Origin: Nemertoderma westbladi
Lineage: Eukaryota; Xenacoelomorpha; Nemertodermatida; Nemertodermatidae
Direction of reading: 5' to 3'
Length of the DNA stretch: 43,821 bases
Assembly (NCBI GenBank): GCA_032718475.1
Contig: JAUCBJ010000081.1
Location: forward strand, 1 to 43,821
The translations under genes and the position numbers were made by a program. The notes beneath the pieces were generated by a model. That model worked only from the letters and a program-made list of their open reading frames with translations. It was not told the origin of the DNA and ran no database searches. Of this stretch, positions 17,738 to 27,468 are shown piece after piece. How positions within the stretch are numbered: position 1 is the first letter of the stretch; each line of letters starts with the position of its first letter.

Positions 17738-19206
17738 CTTTTACATAAATTAAACAACAACAAATATGACGTAATAATATGTGGTGATATTAATATTAAT
17801 TAACTCTCAAATAACGAGCAGGCTAAAAGATACAGTAATATAATAAAAAGCAGCGGGAATAGACAACACATTAAAGGTGCAACAAGAATCTTCAAAAATT
17901 CTAAAACGCTATTAGACCATATTATTACTAATATCAACGATCGTGTCGTGGAGAGTGGTGTATTCCTTACGGAAGTCGGTACAACAGACCACCTTACTAC
18001 ATTTTGTATATTTAAAGAGTATGGACATTTCAATGAATTTAATTTCTTACATGACCTTGCCAATCCCAGTAATTGGAGTTATAATGATTCCACTGAACCA
18101 CAAAACGCAAAATATGAAATCTTTTATAAAAACTTCAAACAAATCTGTGAGCAACACGCAAAACTAATATAATTTTCTATTAAAGCAAAACCTGTACGAA
18201 AAACCTTGGATAACAAACGGATTGGCAAAGTCTATTGAAATTAAAAATAAATTTTATATTAGAGTAAAAATCCAGTCCATCATGTTGAATATCGAAAATA
18301 TCGCCCTACTTTAACGAATTTGCTCCGTTTTGCAGAACGACGCTATTACAACAACTGTTTTGCTCAATGTGGTAGCAATATGCGTCGTACATGGCGTATT
18401 ATAAATTCTGCAATTTCAAAAAATTAATCGTGTGGTGCTCCAAAAAAGTTAAATGTCACTCAGGAAAAGGGAGCAGTACTAACAGATAACCCCACCCTGA
18501 TTTCAGCCACATTCAATAACTTTTTTTGTGAATATTGGGTCCAAACATGCTTCCCAGTTACCTAGTGTATCCAAATGTCCCATCAAATTAATAAGAGATT
18601 TAATTCACCAAGTAGTTAATTCGCACTGCTTGAAACTACACCTATTGAAGTAGAATACCATATCCTACATTTAAATGAAAATAGCTCAACTAATGACTTT
18701 TTCCCAATTCGACTAGTAAAATTTGGCTCAAAAATATTATCTCAGCACCTATCGAATTTAATAAACGTGTCATGGAAAGCAATTAAATTCCCTGGGGATG
18801 TAAGCAGCAATTTGGCTTTAGAAAAAATAGGAGCACTTTTCAGGCTATCTTGTCTGTAACTGAGCAAATTCGGGATATTATTGATATGGGGGACTATGCT
18901 TGTGCTATATACATGGATATACGCAAGGCCTTCGACACCATTAACCACGCAATATTAATAAAAAAGATGGTATTTGGCATTCGGGGCAAACCATTGGAAT
19001 TACGCAGGGATTACTTATCTAATCGCACGCAGTATGTGGTAATCGGGATGTCATCTCCCGTTTTAACTATAACAACATGTGTTCCGCAAGGAAGCTTACT
19101 TGGACTGCTACTGTTTTTGATCTATATAAATGATCTACCAAATATCACCACCATGGTCACCACGCTTTTTGCAGATGACCGATATTACGACGCATCGAAT
19201 GCCTAA
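17601..19206 (+). mobile_element. LINE-P, middle part: endonuclease end and first half of reverse transcriptase
   Basis: The plus strand resumes the CR1/Jockey-like ORF2: end of endonuclease (17601-17800), a degenerate linker (17800-18800) with several stops and frame changes, then RT from about 18810 ('QFGFRKNRSTFQAILSV' with one shift, 'YMDIRKAFDTINHAIL', 'VPQGSLLGLLLFLIYINDL', 'LFADD' ending near 19180). The RT is cut at about 19206 by another LINE fragment. It is a pseudogene with no chance of activity. Confidence 0.78.
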
Positions 19207-19540
19207 ATGGACACGCTCCTGATTACTTGAGTGACGTGCTTGTGCGCTACAATCCTCCCAGAAACCTACGTTCGAGTAACCATAATTTACTGGTTAACCC
19301 CAGGTATAACCTACTGCATTACGGTTCCAGGGCTTTTTCTTTTGTGGCGCCGACAGTGTGGAATGAATTCCCAGGCGAGTTGCGTGGAGGGCTCTCATTG
19401 CCTTCATTCAAGAAAAAACTAAAAAGTTTTTACTTTAAGCTGCAATACCAAAACTGTCCTGATTAGTTTATATGAAATTAATTTTAACATTTGATTAATT
19501 GATTAATTTTTACTGTGCGTTAGCGCCTATATCATCATGT
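19207..19540 (+). mobile_element. 5'-truncated LINE 3' end inserted in LINE-P
   Basis: An open frame (about 19207-19466) encodes only the extreme C-terminus of a CR1/Jockey-type ORF2: 'YLSDVLVRYNPPRNLRSS', 'YGSRAFSFVAPTVWNEFP', 'LPSFKKKLKSFYF'. A stop and a short 3' UTR follow, then two copies of the octamer TTGATTAA (about 19493-19508), like the short tandem tails of CR1. RT sequence that should follow 'FADD' directly resumes only at about 19545, so this piece is a separate insertion or a rearrangement. Confidence 0.6.
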
Positions 19541-19850
19541 AGATTTATATCACAAAATAAAGATTCCAGTAATTTATTCATAGGTACAAATTCTGAACTG
19601 GAAAATATCACATTAAATATAAATAAAACTGAATATATTATATATACTTCTCCAACTCTAAACCAAATAATAACATTACTATTGGTAGCAGTGGTGAGTA
19701 AATGAATTCAAGTACCTTGGGGTTATCATGGATAGCAAACTGACATGGAAAGCACACATATCCTACATAATATAAAAAATTTCTAAAGTATCCGCAATAT
19801 TCTATAGATTACGTTACTTATGTGTGGACTTAAATCCTAGGAGTGGCTAA
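19541..19850 (+). mobile_element. LINE-P, later RT segment
   Basis: In shifting frames this reads 'QNKDSSNLFIGTNSELENI', 'LNINKTEYIIYTS' and 'YLGVIMDSKLTWKAHISYI', the RT stretch that normally follows the FADD motif in CR1/Jockey LINEs. It ends abruptly near 19845. Confidence 0.65.
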
Positions 19851-20406
19851 ATCCGTAAGGCGAATGCGGTGTAGATAAACAAAAAGAGTCTGAAGGATGT
19901 AACCATAATGGCAACGGTCTGACGGTAACCAATACCGGTATAATATATAACAGCAGACGGTAGTTAAAACAGTACTAACACTAACACAAACTAACAGACA
20001 TAATGCAGTCAGTTCAATATATATAAACCTATAGGTACTGTACCGGTAGGGCAAACAGTTATACATATAAACTGTGAGTCCATAATAACGAGAGAAAGCC
20101 GCCCCAATATTAGATTATTACAACAACATATCCATTGGGTAAGAAAGTGGAGGAGAGCCAGCCCGTCTCTTAATTTTTTACTTTATATTACGCGATCAAT
20201 TTTCACTCATCTCGTCATGAACCCAACATGTATGTAACCTTTTGTTAAATTTGTTGGCTATGCGTTTGCGGTTGTTTGGGCGGAGTGTGGTAGGCCTACA
20301 CTTTTCACACTTAAATATTTTGGTTGTGAAATGTTACAGGGCATAGCTATCTGAGATATTTCATTTATATTTTATTATGAGAGGAAGAAGAACATACAAC
20401 GTTATT
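19851..20406. other. Unassigned stretch between LINE-P and BEL-B
   Basis: AT-rich with no supported gene. A minus-strand open frame here is hydrophobic and Tyr-rich but lacks any family resemblance. This stretch would hold the left flank of BEL-B, but its target duplication cannot be checked because the right flank is outside the window. Confidence 0.45.
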
Positions 20407-21576
20407 TGTTCGCGCTTTTAGACCTTTAGCAGTTTAACCTGCCAAATTTAGGTGTCTTCTAGGTTATAAATCGACTTTAGCCTATAACAAGTATTTGATA
20501 CACATAAAGTTACATTAGCCGAAGCCAGCCTATGCGCGATCATTCACCCACGGTTAAGGGAGACTGGATTCGGATGCTCTGACCTTATTGCGGTGTAGAC
20601 TTACTGTATTATTCGATTGCTCGTTACTATAATATCTCTGACAAATATTATTCACTTTCGGGAAATATTAACAGTTCCTTTAGGACGTGGCGCTCTAAGT
20701 ATGTAAACAGAGTTATGACTTACACTAAACACAATGGGATGGCTATTGATTTTCGTATAAGGCGCATTCTTTAGGAAATGCTTTGTTATCTATCACACTC
20801 ATGCACACTACCGCACACTGCTGCACACTGATCTGCCGACCTTCACTAATTTTAATCATATATAGGGAGAACAGCAACTGACACATGTAGGGTCTATGAA
20901 ATAGCATTCAATTCACTCCAAAACCACTATAATGTAAGTCGCAATTGCTACAGGTAACCGGTCTCTCTAACCTTCAGTATATCAAGAAGATTGGGGTTTT
21001 ATAATCATTTATCGATATTCTCCAAATATAACAACCTAGCCATCAACTGATAACAATTAATAACCGACAGTAAATAGCAGTAAAATAATGCGGTGAAAGG
21101 TATGTATGGTATGATATGGGCTGATAACAGTTATACGTTTCTATGATCAAAGCCGTTCTAATGTTTGGCTAAAGTCTGAAACACAGAATAATTCCAAAGC
21201 CGATGTTCTGGGCTCAGGGAAAAAGGTAAACAAAGACCATAATGCATTGCGCGATTTCCCGGAGGCTTCTATGCAAATAAAATGAAAATCGCTCTGATTG
21301 GTCGAGTGAGTGAGCCTGAACAAAGAAAGCCAAAAGCTCCATGTCGACATATCAGCTGATAGATGTCGTCATCTGAACTACACTGTATTAAGAGTATTTT
21401 GGCGTATTGCGGCATAAAATGGCTTGTTATGTCCGCTAAAGTACACATACAGAAAAATGGCTTTTATGTCCACTAAAACACCTACACAGTAAGAAAACGG
21501 CTTTTTATGTCCGCTAAAACACCTACAGAGTACTTTGCGGGGAAAATGACTAGTTATATCCGCAAAAGCCTTTACA
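20407..21576 (-). repeat. BEL-B 3' LTR (inferred)
   Basis: 20407-21284 matches 42944-43821 at about 98-99% with no net length change by eye. The outer edge is placed at TGTTC (20407), where homology begins. The inner edge is placed at ...TTTACA (21576), because a TG...CA unit and a minus-strand GGGAGCGG polypurine tract meet there. The inner edge is not covered by the second copy, which leaves the window. Length about 1.17 kb. Confidence 0.62.
21415..21576 (-). repeat. Short tandem repeats at the U3 end of the BEL-B LTR
   Basis: Four diverged units of about 40-50 bp share AAAATGGC.TTTATGTCCGCTAAA on the plus strand. In the minus-strand element they would form the start of U3, a usual place for enhancer repeats. 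Confidence 0.6.
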
Positions 21577-21644
21577 CCGCTCCCAGAAAATGGGATTTAA
21601 TTCTATAAAATATAAAATCACAGTTTCTAAAATATAAAAAACAG
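21577..21644 (-). promoter_or_regulatory. BEL-B polypurine tract and 3' spacer
   Basis: The minus strand reads TTCTGGGAGCGG directly before the LTR start TGTAAAGG, a plausible plus-strand primer site. Only about 70 bp separate it from the ORF X stop codon. Confidence 0.5.
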
Positions 21645-23187
21645 TTAGTCTTTCTTACGCGAACGGCGTTTACGCCGTTTTTTGAGGCTAGCAAGAGTCC
21701 CTTTCTCTTTGGGGCGAGCCACTTTACCAGGAGGGCTATAACTCTTGGGTGAAGGGTGCAATATAATTGCATCAGAAGGTTTAGGGTTACGGTCGGTGTA
21801 TCCGCCGGTCGAGGTACCCGGTTGATCGGTATCAACCTCAGTGGAACGAGGTCAAACAACCTTGAGAGCGCGTTTTGAGACAGCAGCTCTTACTGGTCCC
21901 TGACGGGTCGTTTGCACGAGAGCGGTAGGTGGACCATGTGTAGTGAGAAATTTCCTCGAATGATGATTCTTTCCAACTCGCGTTCTCGGGCTCTATCGGA
22001 ATCGATCCTCGAGCTGATTTTCCTCCGCTTGTCGTTGAAAACATTTGTCCAAAACTCTTTTAGAGAGTAGGGTCGCCCAAGTTCGATATCTTCTTAGAGA
22101 TTCTGGATTTCCTGATCGAACTGAGATAAAGCTAATTTGTTTACCGCTTGGACTTGCTGCTGCAATTTACGTTTCTCTAAACAATTGTAGGTTCCTTTTC
22201 CGATCTTTTGACGAATAGTGTCCAACGCGTTTCGTACAACTCTCTCCTCCACCTCAGTGACAGGTTGTATCGGGTTAAACTGGGACGATGATACGGTTGA
22301 ATGGCGATATTAGATGTCCGCGTCCCAAACCGGCTAGGTAAGATGGGCGAATATTTAGGGAGCCCACAACCGGAGTGCCACCGACTAATTGTTCGGGTAA
22401 CACTAGATCTTTGAACAGTGAGTACAGTTCGGGAGGATCCGTGATACTATTAGGATAAAGAGTCTGAGGTCTCATTAGGGGGTGAGGAGGTCTGACCGAG
22501 TATTCCGGAACTCTGATCATCGGTTTATTTAAGGATCGTTGGAGTCGAGCGAGCATAGGTGATACATCGAACAAGTTTCGCTCGACACTCCCGTAAATAT
22601 AGTGAGTAAAACTGTGTTTAGCGCAACGTCTCCACGGATGTTTATGTCTTTCCGTTTGCTGATTGGGTCTAGGGCATTCGTCGCAGTAATACCAAAGACG
22701 CACGTCCTGCAGGGGAAATGCGGGTGATCTTTCTTCAGTTTTACAATGTTTCTCTCAAGAATTTCAAATATACGTTGGAGTCACTGCGTTTATCTGGTTC
22801 TTTAACGTCTTCTCTTTCGAGTTGGTTTCGAATATAATTCTCGTGTTCTATTCTCGGTTTATCGTTCCGACTCCGCTGGGTATGATATTTAAATAAAACC
22901 ATTTCCCTTTCGGTGTTTACATCGTCCGTATTGTGTAAATCGATAGGATGGCCAGTAGTTAAGAAGTCCATATACGTACCATTACGATGCGTATAGCGAG
23001 CGGTGAATTTTCTATAGTCCAATTCACGCGTAAGTTGCTCCTGGGACATCGGCGGTTCGATATAACGACCATCGTCCTCCGTAGTAGTTGGACTAGCGTC
23101 GCCGCGTATCAAGCTATCAACAAACGCTTGTAAAGGTAGAGTATATCGCTCCCTGATACCAAGATCATCTTCTATCAACTCAGTCAT
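21645..23187 (-). pseudogene. ORF X of BEL-B: unknown gene in the env position, broken
   Basis: I do not recognise the family. A minus-strand reading starts at an ATG at 23185-23187 and can be followed through about 510 codons in three frames. Frame changes fall near 22757, 22290 and 21945, and stops at 22094-22096 (TAA) and 21852-21854 (TGA). Segment 1 is acidic and polar. Segment 2 (22755-22279) has a Cys/His cluster ('CDECPRPNQQTERHKHPWRRC') and a Pro-rich stretch. Segment 3 (22300-21950) is helical and charged. The end (21950-21645) is Ser/Pro-rich and finishes with a Lys/Arg tail 'SLKKRRKRRSRKKD'. There is no signal peptide or membrane segment, so it is not a typical envelope. Nucleic-acid binding and nuclear location are suggested only by the basic tail. 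Confidence 0.5.
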
Positions 23188-24142
23188 AGCTGCTATATGA
23201 GTTTATCAATATTATAATGAGTTTATAATTAGGCTAGCGGGCGTCGCTGCCTACCCCTCACGGCCCCCAGACAGCGCAAGATCCTCAGCACTGATGTACT
23301 GTCGCTGCTGTGCCTATCGCCAACATAGTAGCTGCACAACGACAATAACAACCAGCGCGAGTCACTCCACTGTCCGTCCATTGATTCTAGAATTTTGTCT
23401 TTCAAGTATATCGGTGGGTGCCGCGATATCTTAATCGACTAGAATTACAGATGGTCAAAGGGTTTAACAGATTTATTTTGCGTTTTACGCTACTGTTAAA
23501 GGGACATCACGCTACTATATGTATTATTTAATATACGGTATGAGAGCAATATTGCAAGAAGCAATGTCAGTGAGAAGAGGCAAGTCGTTTCCAAGGTCTA
23601 CCCAGAGCTTGGTTTAGCCGAGACACGAGGATCTGAATTTTGCATTCCTAATACTCTACTTACCAATAATACTTGAATATAGTAGGAGCTTTATTGTACT
23701 TTAATAAGTACGGACATTTCATCTTACTGTAGTCACGTATTTATAATATGATACGGACAGTAAGGAAAGAGAAAAAGAATTATTTCTCGCCGTTGCACTA
23801 AATATATAATATAATATAAGTCAGTAAGTAATAAACACTAATATATATTGCACATTATTAATATATATAACAAAATTGTTCTATTTGTACTGAACTATAT
23901 TTGTATAAAAGCACCAGTATAATTTTTAAATAAATCTCTGAATAAATATAAAAAAATTTCAAAAAAAAAAAAAAAAAAATATATATATTGCACTAATCTA
24001 CTAAATAATCGCTAAAATAACATTCTACTAAATAAAATTAAAGAAAACGATTATAATAAAATTACATAATAATACATACATAAATATAAAATAATAAAAA
24101 CAAATATAAAATAATATAGTCATACACCCACTCCAGACGCTG
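23188..24142. other. AT-rich spacer between BEL-B pol end and ORF X
   Basis: No gene is supported. It includes an A19 run (23961-23979), several TATATA blocks and highly AT-rich sequence up to 24120. It could be BEL-B spacer or contain a further unidentified insertion. Confidence 0.5.
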
Positions 24143-24346
24143 TTACGTTGGGGAGTCCCTAGATGTTTGTTGGATTAGGGAGGTGGTTGTAGGAAGAGTA
24201 TCTTGCCTTCCATAGTTTCCGGAGAGTTCTCTGTCTCTTTCCAGTAAACATAAACGACCAACTGGGCGATTGAGCTGCTGCGTCTCGAAGACAATTCCCG
24301 GTTTCTTAAAGTTACGTCGCATGACGACGAGTTCTACCGATCGCAC
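24143..24346 (-). pseudogene. BEL-B pol, extreme C-terminus
   Basis: The minus-strand frame reads 'PGIVFETQQLNRPVGRLCLLE', the RPVxxLxLLE motif that closes the DUF5641 region at the end of BEL/Pao integrases. The catalytic integrase core that should precede it is absent, replaced by a short repetitive junction (24348-24395). About 40 extra residues follow before the stop. Confidence 0.7.
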
Positions 24347-24347
24347 T

Positions 24348-24395
24348 AACTGTGAACATTACTGTGAACAGATTACTGTGAAAAGATTACTGTGA
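24348..24395. repeat. Short repeats at the BEL-B integrase deletion junction
   Basis: Four near-copies of ATTACTGTGAA lie in tandem exactly where the pre-integrase segment stops and the pol C-terminus begins. This looks like templated filler DNA made when the deletion was repaired. Confidence 0.6.
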
Positions 24396-24889
24396 ACATC
24401 TACAATCATCTTGATTTGTATTTCAAGATTTCTAATGAGTATGGGAAACTTAGTGTCAAAGGATAATGGAGCATTAGTTAGTCTTCCTCCAACGCGTATT
24501 AACCCATCTATCATTGTGCTAGATAAACGATCCCTTAAGCGCATCTGTGGATTTCTCAACAACAGGAAATACTTATCGGAATCCTCATAGCATTGCAGGA
24601 GTCTCAGTATCTGCTTATTGGTTTCTTCATGCTCCTGGTAACTGATCTTCTCCTTCAGAAACCTGTCGGATATCTTGTACTTGGGAAGATCTTTAACAAC
24701 ATGGACCTGCGCAGATGTCAGTGGAGCGGTATCACTAGTGGTCTTTGTCCTGGAGTAGTGATGATGAAAACATCGCTTTAAATATGTAACGGCCTTACAG
24801 AGCCGATTCCAGGAACTATAGTGATGTATCACTCTCTGCAGGAGAGGTGAGAGTCCTTGCGAGACGTCTGGTATTCCAGATTTCACCCA
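24359..24889 (-). pseudogene. pol: BEL-B pol, pre-integrase segment
   Basis: The minus-strand frame contains 'YSSWNRLCKAVTYLKR', 'PLTSAQVHVVKDLPKY' and 'LIRVGGRLTNAPLSFDTKFP', the conserved linker between RNase H and integrase of BEL/Pao pol (usually SSWxRLLRVxAYxxR ... LRVGGRLxxAxLxxxxKxP). It begins at the BEL-A2 border (24890) and runs into the junction repeats, so neither the RNase H end nor the integrase zinc finger and core are present. Confidence 0.8.
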
Positions 24890-25271
24890 GTCCCTCACTC
24901 AGCCTCTTATTCCTCCCCCTCCACACTAGAATTGCATCCGCACTCTCTCCGCGCTTCGCACTATCACTCCGTCCCTCAACCCCACTTTTACTATCTCATC
25001 CCTTCTGACGAATCTCACCCCCCTCCCATGCCGTCGCACTCAAGAAGTGTGAAATCGTCTGGTGTCTCGTCCATAGTGCCATAGTCAGTTTACCCCCCAG
25101 TCCCAGTAGCTAATTGAGAAAGGTTGTATGACTATAGTACTTACTCCGAACGTATATATTTGTAGATTACTGATTGCTACGTACGTACATACAAATTGTA
25201 CTTATATGATTATTCACATTAATTAAATTTGTACATAGTTCGCACGTCTCACGTGGCGCCTTCCAGGCGCA
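24890..25271 (-). other. BEL-A2 3' untranslated segment
   Basis: Matches BEL-A1 4034-4435 closely, including the C/T-rich block, 'GTCTGGTGTCTCGTCCATAG' and the GGCGCCTTCCAGGCGC palindrome. No gene. Confidence 0.7.
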
Positions 25272-26199
25272 CTACATCAAATCCTCAGTCCATCCCTCCT
25301 TGGCGTCCGTGGTGTCCCCGAAAGTTGCACTTCGGACATCGGTTCTGCAACCGTGGACACGCTCCCATCCTGTGGCTCGTCTCGTGGCAGTAGAGACAGC
25401 TGGTCCCTTTCTGGAACCGGTACAAGCAGCTCCTTTCCTGGTGGGTCTGTCTCCCACAGTAGCCGCAACCGAGTACCAATGTCTCCAATGTACCAATGTC
25501 TCCCGCCCCACGTCGTCTTTCATCCCAAGCGATCTCCGCGGTCTGTGGAGTCGCTGATAGGCGAACTTCTAGACGTTAGCGTCCCTGTCTACGTCGATCT
25601 CCTCGCCCCTCCCGGGCATCGTCTCTCCGAATACTACCCGTGGTGCCGTCCCCGGTTGCTTGCCCAACCTGATAGTGCTCCCCGCGAAATCCATCGCCGG
25701 CTCCTCGTGCACCCAGGCCCGCTTGCCGGGTTTGTCCCAGAAGGCTCTCGCCCCACTGGCCGTCACCACCCTCCCGCCAACCCAGTCCGTGTCCGAGTGG
25801 CCTATCCTCTCGATGGGCGGCATCTCTCCGAACTCGTCGTCGTCCTCGTCCTCCTCTCGCAGTGGTCCCAACCCCGGTATCCCGGTGGACCCACTATGTC
25901 CCTTCCCGCCTTGGCTCTCGCCCGTAGCTCTCCATCCCTCTAGCTCCCTTAACTTCCTTTGCGGTTGTTCGCCCTCGGCGCCCGCTGGTATGGGCATCGC
26001 TTGCAATCCCGACGTCGACTGTTTCGGTGATCCCACCGTCCACCCCAGTTCTTTCCCTAGAGACTCCCCCGAACTCCCTGACGAAGCCCAACGAAGTTCG
26101 TCTAAGGCTGCTTATTCCTCGAAGCCGTAGCTCTGCGCCCTAGCTTCCTCCTCCCTCTCCTCTGCTTCTCTCCTCTCTCACAAGTTTGCCTGCCATCTC
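25272..26199 (-). pseudogene. BEL-A2 remnant of the exonuclease/zinc-knuckle gene
   Basis: The minus strand starts with a short N-terminal stub ('MAGKLVRE', about 26199) joined directly to the charged linker ('EEREEEARAQSYGFEE'), so the whole exonuclease-like domain (about 1.1 kb) has been deleted. The linker and all three CCHC knuckles remain. Knuckles 1 and 2 are in one frame here ('CGYCGRQTHQERSC' then 'CLYCHETSHRMGAC'), unlike A1. The third is intact as a motif only in part ('CPKCNFRGHHGR'). The ~190-residue C-terminus seen in A1 is gone. Several frame changes, including a small duplication near 25475-25502, leave no full ORF. Confidence 0.72.
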
Positions 26200-26629
26200 G
26201 AACTCTGCCCGATCGCTCACCCGTAGGTGGTGCCTTGCCAAGGCGCAAACGTGATGAGTGATGGGTTTAGGTGGTTTAAGTTCAGTTCGATGGCCTATCT
26301 CTTTCTGAATTTCTGAGTTATTGCCTATTCTTACTACTGTTACCATAATTTGTTCCCCTTCTTAGCCCTATTCTTATTCTAATTTTTATTTTGATTTAAT
26401 TTCAATCCTACTACCTTACTGTTTCCTATTACTTGCTACTGCCTATGGATTATTCTATCTCCTAATCCACATTCTGGCCTACTCTGTGGGCCTGTGCAGT
26501 ACAGCAGTATATGTCGCGCGGCCTACACGATCTATCCAACTGTACTCATATGCCCCCCTCTCGCTACTAACTGCTAACTAATATCTATATCTTATATACC
26601 CCTTTTACCTCTTACTCTCTCTCTTCTAA
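26200..26629. other. BEL-A2 spacer upstream of the hairpin array
   Basis: Counterpart of BEL-A1 7009-7489. No gene is seen. Confidence 0.5.
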
Positions 26630-27310
26630 CTAACGGTACTACGTACCCTCTAACTCTCCTCTAACTAACGGTACTACGTACCCTCTAACTCTCCTCTAAC
26701 TAACGGTACTACGTACCCTCTAACTCTCTAACTAACTAGCGGTACTACGTACCCTCTAACTAACTCTCTAACTGACTAGCGGTACTACGTACCCTCTAAC
26801 TAACTCTCTAACTAACTAGCGGTACTACGTACCCTCTAACTAACTCTCTAACTGACTAGCGGTACTACGTACCCTCTAACTAACTCTCTAACTAACTAGT
26901 GGTACTATGTACCCTCTAACTAACTCTCTAACTGACTAGCGGTACTACGTACCCTCTAACTAACTCTCTAACTAACGGTACTACGTACCCTCTAACTCTC
27001 TAACTAACGGTACTACGTACCCTCTAACTAACTCTCTAACTGACTAGCGGTACTACGTACCTCCTAACTAACTAACTAACTATCGGCACTACGTACCTTC
27101 TAACTCTCTAACTAACTATCGGTACTACGTACCTTTTAACTCTCTAACTAACTATCGGTACTACGTACCTCCTAACTAATTAACTAACTATCGGCACTAC
27201 GTACCTTCTAACTCTCTAACTAACTATCGGTACTACGTACCTTTTAACTCTCTAACTAACAATCAGTACTACGTACCTCCTAACTAATTAACTAACTAGG
27301 TACTACGTAC
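26630..27310. repeat. Array of ~19 hairpin units in BEL-A2
   Basis: Same unit as in A1 (GGTACTACGTACC core with CTAACT spacers). Unit variants are arranged differently from A1: GACTAGC/AACTAGC units alternate in the middle, and CTATCGG units occur at the right end. The array has therefore turned over since the copies diverged while keeping the inverted-repeat core and overall size. Confidence 0.85.
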
Positions 27311-27468
27311 CTCTTAACTAACTTCTGCCTACTAACTGCGTACCTACTATGTACTTATTATTTTGTTTTCTATTTTTTTTCTATTTTTATGTGTGGGAAG
27401 GGCGTCTCGCCCTCAATCCCACCCCCCTCAGTCCAAATCTTGGACGACTAAACTCTTCCCTAACTCCA
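27311..27468. other. BEL-A2 spacer between pol stop and array
   Basis: T-rich spacer and GGGCGTCTCGCCC hairpin, nearly identical to 8231-8349 in A1. Confidence 0.55.

Noticed and set aside
19830-20066. Hydrophobic 78-codon minus-strand frame resembling a membrane protein
   Set aside because: Tyr/Leu/Cys-rich AT-biased sequence without family resemblance or neighbours; probably chance.
21645-23187. ORF X as a viral capsid or envelope gene
   Set aside because: The basic tail and Cys/His cluster are not specific, and there is no membrane anchor or recognisable capsid motif. Left as unknown.
23961-23979. Poly-A tail of a processed retrocopy
   Set aside because: No mRNA-like sequence precedes it on either strand; the surroundings are generally AT-rich.
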